DNA of 64,000 nt from Pogona vitticeps (GCF_051106095.1 NC_135783.1:181302947-181366946), one strand, 5' to 3'. Shown: positions 1 through 11,969, numbered from the stretch's first letter. Translations and numbers: made by a program. Notes: generated from the letters alone by a model not told the origin.

Positions 1-81
1 GCCATTTGCATAGCTAAGCAGGAGGATTTGGGCCTTGAATTATTGGTGAACAACATTATGAAAAAGAGAAGATCAGCTTAC

Positions 82-402
82 CTTGGATATATAGATGTTT
101 TTCACTTATTTTGCAATGAGCATAGACTGGGACAAGTACTTCTAAGCAGCAGGTATAAGTATCACTGTGCCTGCTGTTTAAATTTCTGAGTACAAATGAT
201 ATCGAATCATTGGAATGCACTGGATCACAAAATTCATTGCATGTGACCCGCTTTACATCATTATCTATGTAGAGAACACAGATTTCGCTCTGCCCCTTAA
301 ACAGCTTCATACGGAAACTTTCCACCACGTCAGGCAAAGGGCAGTTAAAAGTGAAGATGTCTTTTGGAAATTCGTCGATATCCTGAAGAAGGGAGGCAGT
401 GC
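82..402 (-). CDS. ICOS: ICOS exon 2 (IgV domain)
   Basis: The acceptor ends TGTTTCTCCAG and the donor is AAG|GTAAGC; both ends are phase 1. Length is 321 bp, near the family norm. The domain runs from GTASLLQDIDEFPK through FTFNC, KGQSEICVL, EFCDPVHSNDSISF and DTYTC to KHLYIQ. After the F-strand cysteine the CC'-FG face reads CLEVLVPVYAHC, where mammals have CNLSIFDPPPF. An alternative acceptor 18 bases downstream would be phase 0 and is less likely. Confidence 0.93.
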
Positions 403-1735
403 CTGGAGAAACAGGATGCAATGAGCATCAAGGACAAAGAAATGGGACCCCAAATGAAAATGCAGCAGCTTTCCCACACACACACACTTTCCTTTTTAGG
501 AAGAGAGCATTGAAGGAAAACAGGAACAAGAGAGAGAAAGAACAAGGGGACATATAGATTCCCAGCTCCTGATGGTTTGTCTAGTCTTCCAATTACTCTG
601 TGACATGTGACATACCAGAAGCAGCAAGGAACACTGGTGCCATTGATCAGTTAAGTAATCACTAAGCGCCTCCTATTGCTTAATCAGCAGTACTTGTAGG
701 GTTGGATCCGGATTTTGACATGGGCAATTGGGCTGCCAGAAAGGGGGTTCCCTGACCCCTCTTCCCTGTCACAGCTTCTCTAAATCCCTGGAAAAAACTA
801 GGCAGAGGATGCTGAGAGCTTACATGAGGTGAACTGAGGGCCACATCAAAGTGGGTAGGTGGGAGGGAGCAGCTCCCAAAACTAAGTGGTTATTCCTAGA
901 TCCAATTTAGTTTGGACAAAATTTATTCATTTCCCCCCTAAAAATCCAAGTTTCAAGATCTTCCAAGATGTCCGTATCTTTTAGCTGCCCAGCCCCTCTG
1001 TGACATGCGAACAAAGAAGCCCAGGGGAGTGACAGGCCTCAGTACGGTATAAAAACAGATTAAACATGTGTTGCTCAGATGTACAATCTGTAGACTGTGA
1101 ACTTGCTTGTCATTATAAGTGATAATTCACACCAAAGAAATAATACCATAAAATTTAGAAATGACTGGAGCCTCAGTCCTAGCAGAAGATGTAATATTCA
1201 CTTGGGCAGATTGGTTTTGGCTATTCAGTCCCAAAATACATTAACTGCAACCCAGAAAAGAGGGAGGCGAACTTAAATTAGACTTAAAGGAGCACAAATG
1301 TGCCCTGGTGTGATCACTAGTTGCAGTTCCATGGAGATGCGGCTTAAATCACACATCTTAATAGTAAAAGCAAAATGTGCTGTTTATATCACTCATTTCA
1401 TAGCATAGTTTGTTTTGATGTGCAGTCGTTAACAAGGGTGTGGAACAAATGTACCTTTAGCTGAAACACTGCAGAGTGGAACATATGAATCATTGCAGAC
1501 ACCTAAAATGACAATAAAAACAACAAATAAAATAACTACAATAATAAATGTCATTTACAACATTTTCCAGATTTTTTAAAACTTAGAAGCGCTCCAGCAC
1601 CTCATCAATGCATTTAGTGATGGTGAGTGACCCAAACCTTGTGCAAAGACCAATGAGATTCTGGCCAATATTACTTACCTGCTAGTGGATGTGTGGAGGT
1701 ATCAGTGATTGTTCTGATCAAACTGGTTAAATGAA

Positions 1736-1809
<74 letters not shown>

Positions 1810-3915
1810 AAACATCTACTTTCAAAAAATTTACAGTGGAACGAGAATCTCTCTTGGGAGACAGCAGGGTCTCATTTGCTGGATTTATTTAAAAACAAAG
1901 ATTTATTTATTTAAAATATTTTCACCTTTCTCCTAAAAAACGAACCCAGGTGGCTTACATTGTTAAAACACGATATTAAAAGCTTAAAAAGTAAATTATT
2001 CAAGTATTAACGAAGAATTAATTACATTATATTAAAAATGTTAAGTAAAAGCATTGTGATAAACATATTTCAAAGCAACAAAATAGAAACCAGACTCTTT
2101 ATTCTGTCCTAGACAGTCAGTCACTAAGGAAAACCTGCCTGAAGAGAAAGTAAGGTTTGCCTGCATGTGGAAGGACAGCAAAAATAGGGGTATCCTGGAA
2201 TCCTGTGGGAGGGAGTTCCAGAGTCTGAGAGCAACAAGACAGAAGGTTCTCTCTCATGTCCTCACCAAACACACCTGTTAGAGATGCATTAGCTGTGGAA
2301 TTCCAACTTCAGGAAGAGGTTGGACTTGGTGACCCTTGGGGTCTCTTCCAACTCTACACTTCTAAAATTCTCGTGTAACAATGACATTGCAAAGGAGTAA
2401 GTTATTAAAAAAAATAAATATTATTCTATGTATTGGAGAAACGATATAGAACTACAATAACTACTTAAGAGCCACTAAACATGTTTAAGAAAAGATACTG
2501 AGATGGCAAGTGTGAATTATATCCCGGATGGTAACCTGCAAAGGCATATAAGACAATGTAGCTGATACATTTTTAATCATAGTAATAATTTGGCTCAATT
2601 AATCAATCATGTTTTGGCCTAATCTGAAAACACAATTTTAGAGTGTCAGGTTTTGTAATAAAATATCTATTGTTCTGAATAATGTGGAAAATAACATTTT
2701 TATAACATTATACAAAGATAAGCAATGCTATATATTAATGCAGAAAATAATGTTTTTATATTATATAAAGATAAGCCATGCTATACATTGAGGGTGGGTT
2801 AGATTCACATGAAGCAGGAGCAAACAATGGAGGAAAAAACATCAATAATTTAACGTATGAAGATGATCCCATATTACCAGCAGAAAATAGCAATGATTTG
2901 AAATAACAGTTGGTGAAAGTTAAGCAAGAAAATGCGTAAATAGGATTACAGTCAAATATTGATAAGAGAAAAAGAATGACTTGAGAAGAAATACAAAAAT
3001 CAAAGTTACTAAAGATTTTCTGTATCTCTGTTTAGTTATCACTCCAAATGGAGACTGCAGCCAAGGAATTAGGAAAACACAGAAATTTGGAAGGAGAGCT
3101 ATGAAGGAACTAGAAAAGGTCCTCAAATGTAAGAATGGTGACCAAGCCAAAAATAGCCATACGATAGTATTTGCAGTTATTGCATATGGATGTGAAATCT
3201 TAATAATGGATAAAGGAGACCGGGTCCAGGACAGTTATTGGAGGGTCTTTCTTTATGAAAGACCAATACATGAATGCAAGAATTAAGATCAGGTCAAGTC
3301 TGAACTCTCCGTCAAAACTAAAATTACTGAACTGAGACTATCCATACTCCAGGCATATTATGAGACTGAAGTGGGAAAGCTGGGAAAAGTGGACAGAAGA
3401 AGGAAAAGAAGAAGTCAGAACATGAGATGGATGGACACAGTGAAGGCACCACAGCCTTTAGTTTGCAAAGCTGTTAGTGATGAGATTTCTTGGAGGTCAT
3501 AAATTCATAAAGTTATAATAAAGCAGAAGCCACCTGATGGCATGTAACAATTATAGGATGTCACCTATTCAATTTAGCATTTGAAAAGCGAACAAAACAT
3601 CCTAGTTTTGCCTCAGAAACTCAGGAAAAATATGTCCTCGTAGAAACTCCATTTTTATCCCTCATGGCTAGACAAGTGCAGCTCACAATAAATGCTTCCC
3701 ATTTAAAATCGCCAGTACTGGGAGCTTAGATGCCACTTTTTGATTTAAGCTTTCAGAAACACTGTTCCTCTGGCAAACATCCCTTGCAGAAATGTACATT
3801 TTTCAAACCAAGAAGCAAAAACAAATTGCTGCCAGCAAAGTCTGGGATATAACTTACCATTCGGGGTTACAAAATGGAAGCACAAAAGGAAGAAAGGCAC
3901 AATTGCTAGCTTCAT
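82..3915 (-). CDS. ICOS: ICOS, 5' part (exons 1 and 2); rest lies left of the window
   Basis: Inducible costimulator (CD278) of activated T cells, which binds ICOS ligand and signals through PI3K. Two exons join in phase 1 into 126 complete residues: signal peptide about 1-20 and IgV domain about 21-126. Family landmarks are the segment PDVVESFRMKLFKG (human PDIVQQFKMQLLKG), the SNDSISF strand with an N-glycosylation sequon (human SNNSVSF), and cysteines C40, C61, C78 and C104. Intron 1 is 3455 bp, much shorter than I recall for human. Position 3' of CTLA4 on the same strand agrees with the conserved cluster. Odd features are loss of the FDPPPF loop and extra cysteines C74, C105 and C116. The transmembrane and tail exons are not in the window, so function cannot be judged. 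Confidence 0.9.
1738..1806. repeat. (CT)n microsatellite, about 69 bp
   Basis: Uninterrupted CT dinucleotides in ICOS intron 1; on the transcript strand it reads (AG)n. Confidence 0.98.
1885..2290 (-). mobile_element. L2-like LINE 3' end
   Basis: On the minus strand it shows a decayed end of the L2 C-terminal coding region (a segment corresponding to LWNSLP, with the reverse sense GGGAGTTCCAGAGTCTG on the plus strand), a 3' UTR and an ATTTATTT-type tail at 1885-1915. The same layout recurs at 30658-30995 and 44935-45310. Strongly diverged. Confidence 0.6.
2830..3500 (+). mobile_element. Old BovB/RTE-like LINE fragment
   Basis: Conceptual translation contains FLYLCLVITPNGDCSQGIRK, then FGRRAMKELEKV and FAVIAYGCEI, which follow the order of the BovB C-terminal region (F..L.S.IT.DG.....I..R.A.GRKAM.NLD and V.YG.ESW). 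More decayed than the BovB copies at 6.3 and 15.6 kb. Confidence 0.6.
3858..3915 (-). CDS. ICOS: ICOS exon 1 (signal peptide)
   Basis: Encodes MKLAIVPFFLLCFHFVTPN plus one base before a consensus GTAAGT donor. It resembles the human ICOS leader, sharing MK at the start and the FFL.C core, and has the same phase 1 end. It is too short to stand out as an open frame. The call rests on leader similarity, donor quality, phase and position 3.5 kb upstream of the V exon. Confidence 0.85.
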
Positions 3916-4937
3916 ATTACTTCAACAGAGAGCACTAGCCCTAATCCTTCATGCTCTCATGGGGAAGGGGCGCGTTGCTATCTGAGGAAGTGTTGCTGCT
4001 CCTCTAGCTTTTGAATTGTCAGTAGTGAGGAAAGCAATTTCACTGTTTCTGAGTCACCCTGAGTTTCTGTTAAAGGAAGTCTTCCTCATTTGTTCACTGC
4101 CCCTCACAGAAATAGAGATACGTCAGATCAAAAGGCGTTCTCTAACTAAGGTGTGTGGCTCAGTTTCCCTTTGTGCATTTTCCGATAAATGTGATGAGAC
4201 AGCAGTGCTCTTCTACTAGCAGATTAGCTGTGAACTTGAACCACCAACTGAACATTGACTGGAAAAGCAACTTTATCACGCTGATGAAGGCATTCGTTCT
4301 TCAAATCTTTGCCTCATTTATTTGTGGCAACAGTCTTGTGGTTACTATGATCTGACAGTGTAGATGGAGAGCAGAGATGGAAAAAGCATAACAGATAAGG
4401 ACGGGAGGGAGCAGTTCATCTCATTTACCTATCAGCAAAAAAGAGAGGCATGGTTCACCAGAAGACGCTACTAATATGCACAAAACTGTGCATGCAAATC
4501 TGTATCTTATGAATTACAAACATTCTAGAGGTCACCTGAGTGAGAAAGACTGGGACCACATGGGTTGCTGGGTCTACTCTGCAGGTGGTGCCAACTGTAG
4601 ATGGGGAACATCCTTCCTCATCACTTTTTTAAAAAATTATTTATTTTTTAAAAGAATACAAAACAACACAATAATCTAATACCACAAAGAATACAAAACT
4701 TAGGGGGGGAAAGTATACACAAAACCGAAAACAACTTTAGCCTATTTAATTACACAACAGTTCACCCCTCCGCCAGGACCATTCAGATATATATTGGATC
4801 AGAGCTATATTGGATCAATTATTCCAATTACAAAGCCCCAATCACCTCCTAAAATTGTTTTAATTCTTTCAGATACATAACCCTTCCCTTTTATTAATAC
4901 ACAATCAGTGAAAGCTCCACAAATCTCACTAAAAATA

Positions 4938-5362
4938 CAGTGGTGCCCCGTATAGCGAGGTTAATCCGTTCCGGATTAACCCTCGCTATACGGAATCATC
5001 GCTAAACGGGTAGGGGAAAGGTATTGGAACGCATTAAACTTCGTTTAATGCGTTCCAATACCTTCGTTACTTACCCGTTCAGCGAGGATTCCAGGTGCCG
5101 GCAGCCATTTTCGCGCCTTCGCTAAGCGAGGGCAGGGCGCGAAAACGGCTGCCGGCAGCCATTTCCGGGGTTCCGGCGGCCATTTTGGAACCGCCGATCA
5201 GCTGTTCGGCGGCTCCAAAATGGCCGCCGCAATACCCGATCTTCGCAATGCGGGTTTTCCCCATTGCGAAGATCGGGTATGTTTCCGTATAGCGATCCCG
5301 AAAAAGGGATCGCTATACGGAAACATCGCTATACGGTGCACTCGTTAAGCGAGGCACCACTG
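4938..5362 (+). mobile_element. Tigger-type MITE, copy 1
   Basis: The ends are CAGTGGTGCC and GGCACCACTG, flanked by TA on both sides, as expected for Tc1/mariner-superfamily (pogo/Tigger) elements. The interior is a series of short palindromes with TTTTCGCGC and GCGCGAAAA arms and several GCCATTTT/AAAATGGC motifs. It has no coding capacity. The ends resemble mammalian Tigger-family ends of the type CAGTCATGC. Confidence 0.85.
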
Positions 5363-5759
5363 TATTCTTGTTTATCCAACTCATATAAAGCTTAATGTCA
5401 CAAGTTAGAATATTAATAACTATATTCCGTACTTCTTCGTACCAAACATTGAATTGAAATTCATGCTTAATTTCAAATTCTTTGTTATGATTAATCTTGC
5501 TGCTATTATTAAATTTGTTTCCAAATTGTTCACTACTTAAATATTGATACCTCTACATTTAACTTCAATATTTCATTCATTTGTTTAAATGAACGAAACC
5601 TCCAACATTTCAAGACATTCTTACATTCTCCACCACATACAGAAATAAGGACCTACATCCTGACCACATCCCCAGGAGAAGTTCAAATATTTGTCATCCA
5701 TACAATTCAATTTCATAGGTGCTGAATACTATTTCCAAATGAATTTTCAAAAAATCTCA

Positions 5760-5864
<105 letters not shown>

Positions 5865-5865
5865 C

Positions 5866-6060
5866 CTTAAAAAGGACCCAAGGTGGTTTACAGAATTAAA
5901 AGATAACATTTAAAGCTAATAACAGCAAGTATACAAATATCAGAAAAGGCCAAATACCACATTACAACATGGTAAACAAAAACAATACCAAAAACACATT
6001 CAAAGTATAATGGACAACATTCCACTTAACAACCCCACACAGGCTGGCCATCACTCATAT
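5866..6060 (-). mobile_element. L2-like LINE 3' end
   Basis: Minus-strand reading ends with a phrase like CTGTAAACCACCTTGGGTCC next to the tetranucleotide array, typical of L2 3' ends in reptiles. Confidence 0.5.
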
Positions 6061-6332
6061 ACACTTTAATATTCTTCTATCCCATATCCCGTACTTATTT
6101 CCCTTCCCAAATCCATTTCCCACAATGCTTTAAGAGTGTCATGTTGGTTCTCCACTTCTATTAACATCTTATAAATCTTACTTGTTATCCATCACAACAC
6201 CATATGATCTTCTTTACCATCTCGACAAATTTTGTAAGATCCCTACAATTCCCATCTTTTCACCCATTCTCTACTAGGCCATTGTTTAAATGGATCAGAT
6301 CAAACCAACATAATTTCCCCCTTCTAATACTA

Positions 6333-6851
6333 CACTTGAGAAACCTAGACAGCATCTTAAAAAGCAGAGACATCACCTTGCCAACAAAGGTCCGCATAGT
6401 CAAAGCTATGGTTTTTCCAGTAGTGATGTATGGAAGTGAGAGCTGGACCATAAAGAAGGCTGGCCGCTGAAGAATTGATGCTTTTGAATTGTGGTGCTGG
6501 AGGAGACTCTTGAGAGTCCCCTGGACTGCAAAGAGAACAAACCTATCCATTATGAAGGAAATCAACCCTGAGTGCTCACTGGAAGGACTGATCCTGAAGT
6601 TGAGGTTCCAATACTTTGGCCATCTCATGAGAAGAGAAGACTCCCTGGAAAAGACCCTGATGTTGGGAAAATGTGAAGGCAAGAGGAGAAGGGGATGACG
6701 GAGGATGAGATGGTTGGACAGTATCATCGAAGCGACCAACATGAATTTGACCCAACTCTGGGAGGCAGTGGAAGACAGGAGGGCCTGGCATGCTCTGGGC
6801 CATGGGGACACAAAGAGTTAGACACAACTTAACGACTAAACAACAACAACA
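6333..6851 (+). mobile_element. BovB LINE 3' end
   Basis: Translation pieces include NLDSILKSRDITLPTKVRIV, VMYGSESWTIKKA, IDAFELWCWRRLLRVPWT, FQYFGHLMRRED and a W.AVEDR.AWHAL segment, followed by an AACAACAACAAAAC tail. This is the C-terminal part of the BovB (RTE) polyprotein, a hallmark of squamates. A stop codon interrupts it after KKAGR, so it is inactive and 5'-truncated. Confidence 0.92.
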
Positions 6852-6889
6852 AAACACTACCCTTGTTTGCTCCAGTTGAATGGCCCTCC

Positions 6890-7060
6890 TCCATTCAGTT
6901 TAGCCTCTCTCTGAAAATTGGTTGTGCCATTGTTTAAGTTTTTAAACTATGTTTTTCTCTTTATGATGTATTTATTTTTGTGTAGTTTGTTTTAACTGTC
7001 TGTAAACCACCCAGAATTGTACTTCAGCACTAACGGGGGTGTATATAAATAAAAGTAGTA
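6890..7060 (+). mobile_element. L2-like LINE 3' end
   Basis: Contains CTGTAAACCACCCAGAATTG and ends GTATATAAATAAAAGTAGT, the usual 3' signature of L2-type elements in this window. Only the 3' UTR is present. Confidence 0.55.
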
Positions 7061-8059
7061 AGTGAATACCTTTTTCTTCTTCTTCAACCATTCTTTTAAT
7101 ATGTTAACTTGTTTCTTTAATATTTTTCCCAAAATCTCTTTTAACTTTCTTGGAAATTTCTTCAATTCAACTACAGGGTATAGTGGGGAGATGGATGGAA
7201 TAAATATTTTCCTAAACTTATCCGACATTTGCAGCATATTCCTAAAGAGTTTTCTATCCTTTTTATAAGAGTCTTGTTTTGTTTTTTTGTTTTGTTTTTT
7301 TAAAAAAACTTTAAAAATAACCCAAACATCTTGACATTCTCACTTTGCCCATAATAAATTATCCGATTGAGATATAATATAATATCCAGCATATTGTATA
7401 TCGTATTTGATTCACTATATAATATAACCTTACATTAGGAAGACCTAATCCTTCTAAGTTTTATAACATATACTAGCTTTTTCATTAATCCTCACTTTTT
7501 ATCACCATTATGAAATGTATTAATCATCTTTTGCCATTCTTTCAGTTTTTCTTCTTTTATCTCAGCTGGTAACATCATGAATAAATAATAATAATAATTT
7601 CAGGTAAAATCTTCGTTTTACATCATACTGTTATTCTACCAAACACAATAAATCAATCTTTCTAAAATCATTCAGTTTATCCTTAATTTCTTGCTTTAAT
7701 TTGTCAAAAATTTGCTTTTTTAAAAGTTGGCTCTTTTGGGGTAATATTTAGACCTAATTAATAATGCTACTCATTTTAACCCCAGGTATGGCCCTAATCC
7801 TCTCCATCTCCTCTTTATCACAATTAAACCCCATCTCTGATTCATGTCAGTTTATTTGTAATCCTGTTACTTCTGCAAACTCGTTTAAATGTGATTTCAT
7901 GCAATCCACCTTTACTTACTTTCTTATTGTTTTTTTAATTACACTTTTAAAATTACATTATGTTGGAAAGCACTTTCAATATAAACTAACTTTTAAAAGA
8001 GGGCTCCATTTACAACAAGCTTGGCCTTCTCAACATTCCTTTAATCTCCACTAGAAATG

Positions 8060-9692
8060 TGAGTATTCATATTCATCCATGCAGCTGGACCTAATGAGGG
8101 CACTACAGGGGATTTTCCTGTTTTTAGAACCCTCTGTATCCCTGGGACCCCTACCCCCCTTTTTAAAAAACTTTCCACAAAAGAGAACAAAGGTGGCTTT
8201 TTCCATTTTAAAAAGGCATTTTAAAAATTGAGGTGGCAGTCACAAGAGTTGTCGAGCCCTTCTAAGTTTCAAGGATGGGTGTGTGAGGCCCTGGACCCAT
8301 ACAGCTCACCCACTCCCATTCCACAATAAAGTGATTTCTCCACATCAGTTGGGGACACTGCACAACCCTTCCTCCTTGGTGTAGCATAGCCAGGGCTCGC
8401 AGGGTCAAAGCCCTGAGACTTTATGAGTAGCAGGGAGTATGGCATCGGCCACGGCACAGGCCTCCAGTTTCCCTTTGGCCAGAGGTGCAACCCTCACAAT
8501 AGCTGGGAAAGAAATGGATTTTCCCTAGAGCTGTAAAATGTTGTAGCTTGTCCCTGCTGTAATGCCAAGTATGTGCGCTTAGGTTATTCTTCAGTGAGCA
8601 ACTCAGAGCCATTAAGGTTTCAAAACACCTGCTCCTTGTTTTGTTCATGTGGACTAGTCCACTTGGCTGCATTTGTGGACTCTTTGTGGGAGGGGTCTGT
8701 ATATGAGGACTGTTACAATGGGCACCTGCATTTCCTATTTTACCATGACACCACTGTTCTGCACATTAGAAGAGAGGGGCTGAGAACATTTAGGGCATTC
8801 AAAAAGTCCTGATGGCAGTCCTCAGTTGAGACAGTTCAGAGCTTCCGAGACACACAAAGGGAAGACTTGTTATTCTAATCACCAGACTCAATACGTCACA
8901 ACTATTTTCTTCTGTCACCTAACCTGGTTAACAAGTGTGCTTCTTAATTTTTTCAGTATGTAAAGTCATCCTTTCCAGTCTTCCTGTTTTTCATTCTCAG
9001 ACTCCTTCCTTATGGTTTTTCCACTGCTCATCTGCATGTTGATCACACACTTCTTGCTTCTTTCATTTCTCAGTGTGCTCATTTGACACTCATTTTTTAA
9101 AGTCTACAGATGTTTACATTCTTTTGTCCTTTTTTTAAAACTGACACACAAGAAACAACACAATATGAAGTTGGAGATGGGGGGGGAGACCCTGTCAGAA
9201 ACCTAGATGCTGATTTTAACCCCTATCTCCACTTCAAATGTCCCAGCAATGTCAGCCACAAAATCAGGAGTTTGTTTACTAGTTCATCCTGCAGTGTGAT
9301 TTCGGCCATCTTGTGCCAACAGTGACCCTCTCAATTCTACACATAACAAACAGGTCAGTATTTGTGCAAAATAATAAATTGACATAAATCAGACCTCAGG
9401 AATGGCAACAGAGAGAAACCAGTGTTAGAACATTTCAACCTCCCAGGATATTATGCTGTAGATCCCAAAGTGATGATTGTAGGGGGGGAGAAACGAGTAT
9501 AAAGGAAGACTCAAAAGGAGAAAGTGGGAACTGACAATGTAAACAAGTTCCAGTGCATCTCTAAGAGTCTCAACAGAGAGCAAGGTTTCTTATATTAATA
9601 ACCCACTTTTATCTTTAAAAACAATTGCTACTTCTCTCTGCATTCTTTATGGTTAGGCGGTTAGTTGGGTTGATGTGACAGCTGATACAAAG
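8060..9692. other. No gene seen; part is an unclassified repeat
   Basis: Short open frames here are unconvincing. The segment about 8480-8765 has a diverged second copy at about 14600-14880 (listed separately). I recognise nothing else. Confidence 0.6.
8480..8765. repeat. Unclassified interspersed repeat, copy A
   Basis: Shares a collinear series of blocks with 14600-14880: CAATCCTCACA-like, AGAAATGGATTTTCC, CCCTG(C/T)TGTAAT, AGGAGCCATT-like, CCTGCTCCT, GCATTTGTGGACTC and ACTGTTACAATGGGC-like. The spacing is similar. The family is not recognised. Confidence 0.7.
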
Positions 9693-9700
9693 GATCACAG

Positions 9701-9948
9701 TAGAGATGGGCACAAACTGCCAATTTGCTGGTTCATGCCCGTTCATTTATCAAACAAACAGGTGTTTGGTGCTTCAAAGCCCCACCTCCTCCAGTGGGCA
9801 CCCACTTGGAGGCAGCAGCCTAGCTTTCTCGCCCCGCCTTCTGAGTGGGTGCCCATCAGAGAAGGCAGGGTTTGAGGTCCTGGGCACCTGTTCAGCAGAT
9901 AAGTGAACCAGCATGAACCACCAAACCGGCAGATCATACCCATCTCTA
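9701..9948. mobile_element. hAT-type foldback MITE, TAGAGATGGG family
   Basis: Inverted ends TAGAGATGGGCACAAACTGCC and the matching right end ...CCCATCTCTA extend deep into the element, including paired GTGGGTGCCCA segments. Flanking 8-bp direct repeats GATCACAG (9693-9700 and 9949-9956) are identical, the target-site length of hAT elements. It is 248 bp and has no coding capacity. Confidence 0.88.
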
Positions 9949-10179
9949 GATCACAGTATTCTCCAAAAGAAAAGAGAGGGAAATGTTTTAAAAGGGCACC
10001 AGTATTCTCCTTAGAAGCTTGAACAGAAAATTGATGTGAGCACAAAATAAAAGACCTGGCTTGAAATATATACATTTATAGGCCTCGTTGCAGGAGAGCA
10101 TGCATGGATGAATATGGAAACCACCTGCTTAGAATTTGATGAGGACAACTGTGAACGAAGGATAAGTTGTTTTGCTGCA

Positions 10180-10335
10180 ACCTGGGAGGCCCATTGTGCC
10201 ATTCACAGCAAGACAGGGAATGACACATCAATATTGGGAGTCAGAGCCTCCCTGCTGTACCAGTCTAGAAGTAGCAACATAGGGCCTTGGCAGGAAGAGA
10301 ACGCCCCCAAGGGCTGGCAGTGAACCTCCTACAAG
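10180..10335. repeat. Unclassified interspersed repeat, copy A of a pair
   Basis: Matches 12855-13025: shared blocks include GGGAATGACA, TTGGGAGTCAGAGCCTCCCT, GCTGTACCAGTC and GTGAACCTCCTACAAG in the same order. Family unknown. Confidence 0.75.
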
Positions 10336-11596
10336 GTTTATGCAGGAGCACATAGTGTGCAATGAGAGATGTGAGGCTGCTCTAGATCCTGCCAACAACA
10401 TCAACAGATGCCAGGAAGCCACAACCTCCTCTGATCATGAGCAGGTGGCTCAGGAGGACATGACTGGTGAAACAGGAAACAGAGTTATCTGGGTGCCTGT
10501 TGTTCTCTGCTGAGTCTACCACAGCGATGGGCATCTCTGACTGTCCCGACTTCTTTGGCCTACAACTCACGTCAACATAGCCAATGGTGAGCTATTATGA
10601 GAGGTACAATCCAAAAATATCAGGCCAATGTTGCCCTCTCCTGCTCTTCTAGCTGAACTAGCACTTTCCTATCTTTTGATCTGCCTGAATCTTTCCCTTC
10701 TTATACCCTTCCTTCAGACAAACTATTCTGTGTAGGCCCAACCCAGGCAATGCCATTAGCATATCATCAGAAGTGGAACTTCCCAAAGTAATATATTTTT
10801 TAAAAAGTCTCCTTGTCCTAGCTCAAAATGACTTCACTCTATGTTTTGGAAAACTAGCTTCTTTTGTGATCAGTTGTCAGAAAGTAAACAGCAGGTTCCT
10901 TTGCACACCTAACTGTGCTTGGAAGAAATGGCATGGCTGGAGGAGGAACATTTGTAATGTCAGAAAATATACATGTCCCCTTATTGTGTGCTTTGACCCA
11001 TAGACACTCGTAATTAACATTTCAGGGGACCTTTGCTCCACCCAGTCTTCCTTGGGGTTGCAATTCAGCTCAGCCCATGCCGTGTGGCCTGGGAACCAAC
11101 ATTGTCACACCTCTCTTGCCTGGATCACTTTCTCAGAAGGTCACTGAGGTGATTGTCTAATATGTTTGAGACTGGGAGGAAATATATTTGTTGTGTCTTT
11201 GGTTTACAAGGTGGCTTTCTGTTCTCCACCACCATCATCATTCTTCTTTATCACATACGCGGACATAAATTATTTGCAATCACTCGGCTGTTTTACCCAG
11301 AAACGTAAGCTCTCTGTTAAGACAGCTTCTTTCCTTTTCCCCTTTTGCAGAGGCTCCAATTTCTTTTCTTGCCCGGTGGGGCTCACCTCGTAATGTTCTC
11401 TCCATCACCAAGCTAATGGAAGCAATCAGGATGTCACCCTGGCCTAGTGCCAGACGAAAGGCTTCTCTCAAGGAATGATAAGATCAGGTGTTTTCCTTTG
11501 AGGGAAATGTTCGTCTCCACACTCCTTCACTCAGGTAAGGCTGGAAATAGAACTCAATCTAAAAATAATGCTTTCCATCTGTTTTACAAGCTGTAA
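10336..11596. other. No gene or recognised repeat
   Basis: Mixed-composition DNA. Open frames are short and lack family features. Nothing supportable seen. Confidence 0.5.
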
Positions 11597-11606
11597 ACAC
11601 ACACAC

Positions 11607-11640
<34 letters not shown>
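11597..11640. repeat. (AC)n microsatellite, interrupted
   Basis: About 44 bp of AC units with interspersed AT steps. Confidence 0.95.
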
Positions 11641-11641
<1 letters not shown>

Positions 11642-11732
11642 ATTGGGGAGGGTCAAAGGAAATTAAGTTGTACAGTTGTATCTTGATTACCTACTTGGCT
11701 GGCAACTGTTGTTAAAACACAAGCATGTGAAT

Positions 11733-11965
11733 CCCATTGTGGTACAGTGGGAAGTTACACTCAGAGATGAGAGAAGTTACTTTTTTGGACTATGCAGACC
11801 TGGGTTCAAAACCCTGCTGAGCTCCCTGGGTAACTTTGGAACAACCGCTGTCTCTCAACCCAGCCAACTTCACAGGGTTGTTCTGAGGGGAAGTTGAGTG
11901 GGGGGAAGATGTAGGGTACCTTGAACTCCCTGAATGAAAAGTAACACACAAATGTAGTAAATAAA
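11733..11965 (+). mobile_element. tRNA-derived SINE with L2-like tail
   Basis: Begins with a tRNA-like head containing a decayed A box and a B box CTGGGTTCAAAACCC. It continues with CACAGGGTTGTTCTGAGG and ends with TACCTTGAACTCCCTGAATG, a tail typical of reptile SINEs that borrow an L2-type 3' end. Diverged. Confidence 0.7.
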
Positions 11966-11969
11966 CAAT

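Larger units (their letters stand above)
403..3857 (-). other. ICOS intron 1
   Basis: Non-coding interval between the leader and V exons. It contains a CT repeat (1738-1806), an L2-like LINE end (about 1885-2290) and an old BovB-like fragment (about 2830-3500). I see nothing identifiable in 430-1735 or 2400-2820, which is AT-rich. Confidence 0.8.

Noticed and set aside
5079-5292. Open frames rich in Ala and Pro on both strands
   Set aside because: CpG-rich interior of Tigger-type MITE copy 1; mirrored on both strands.
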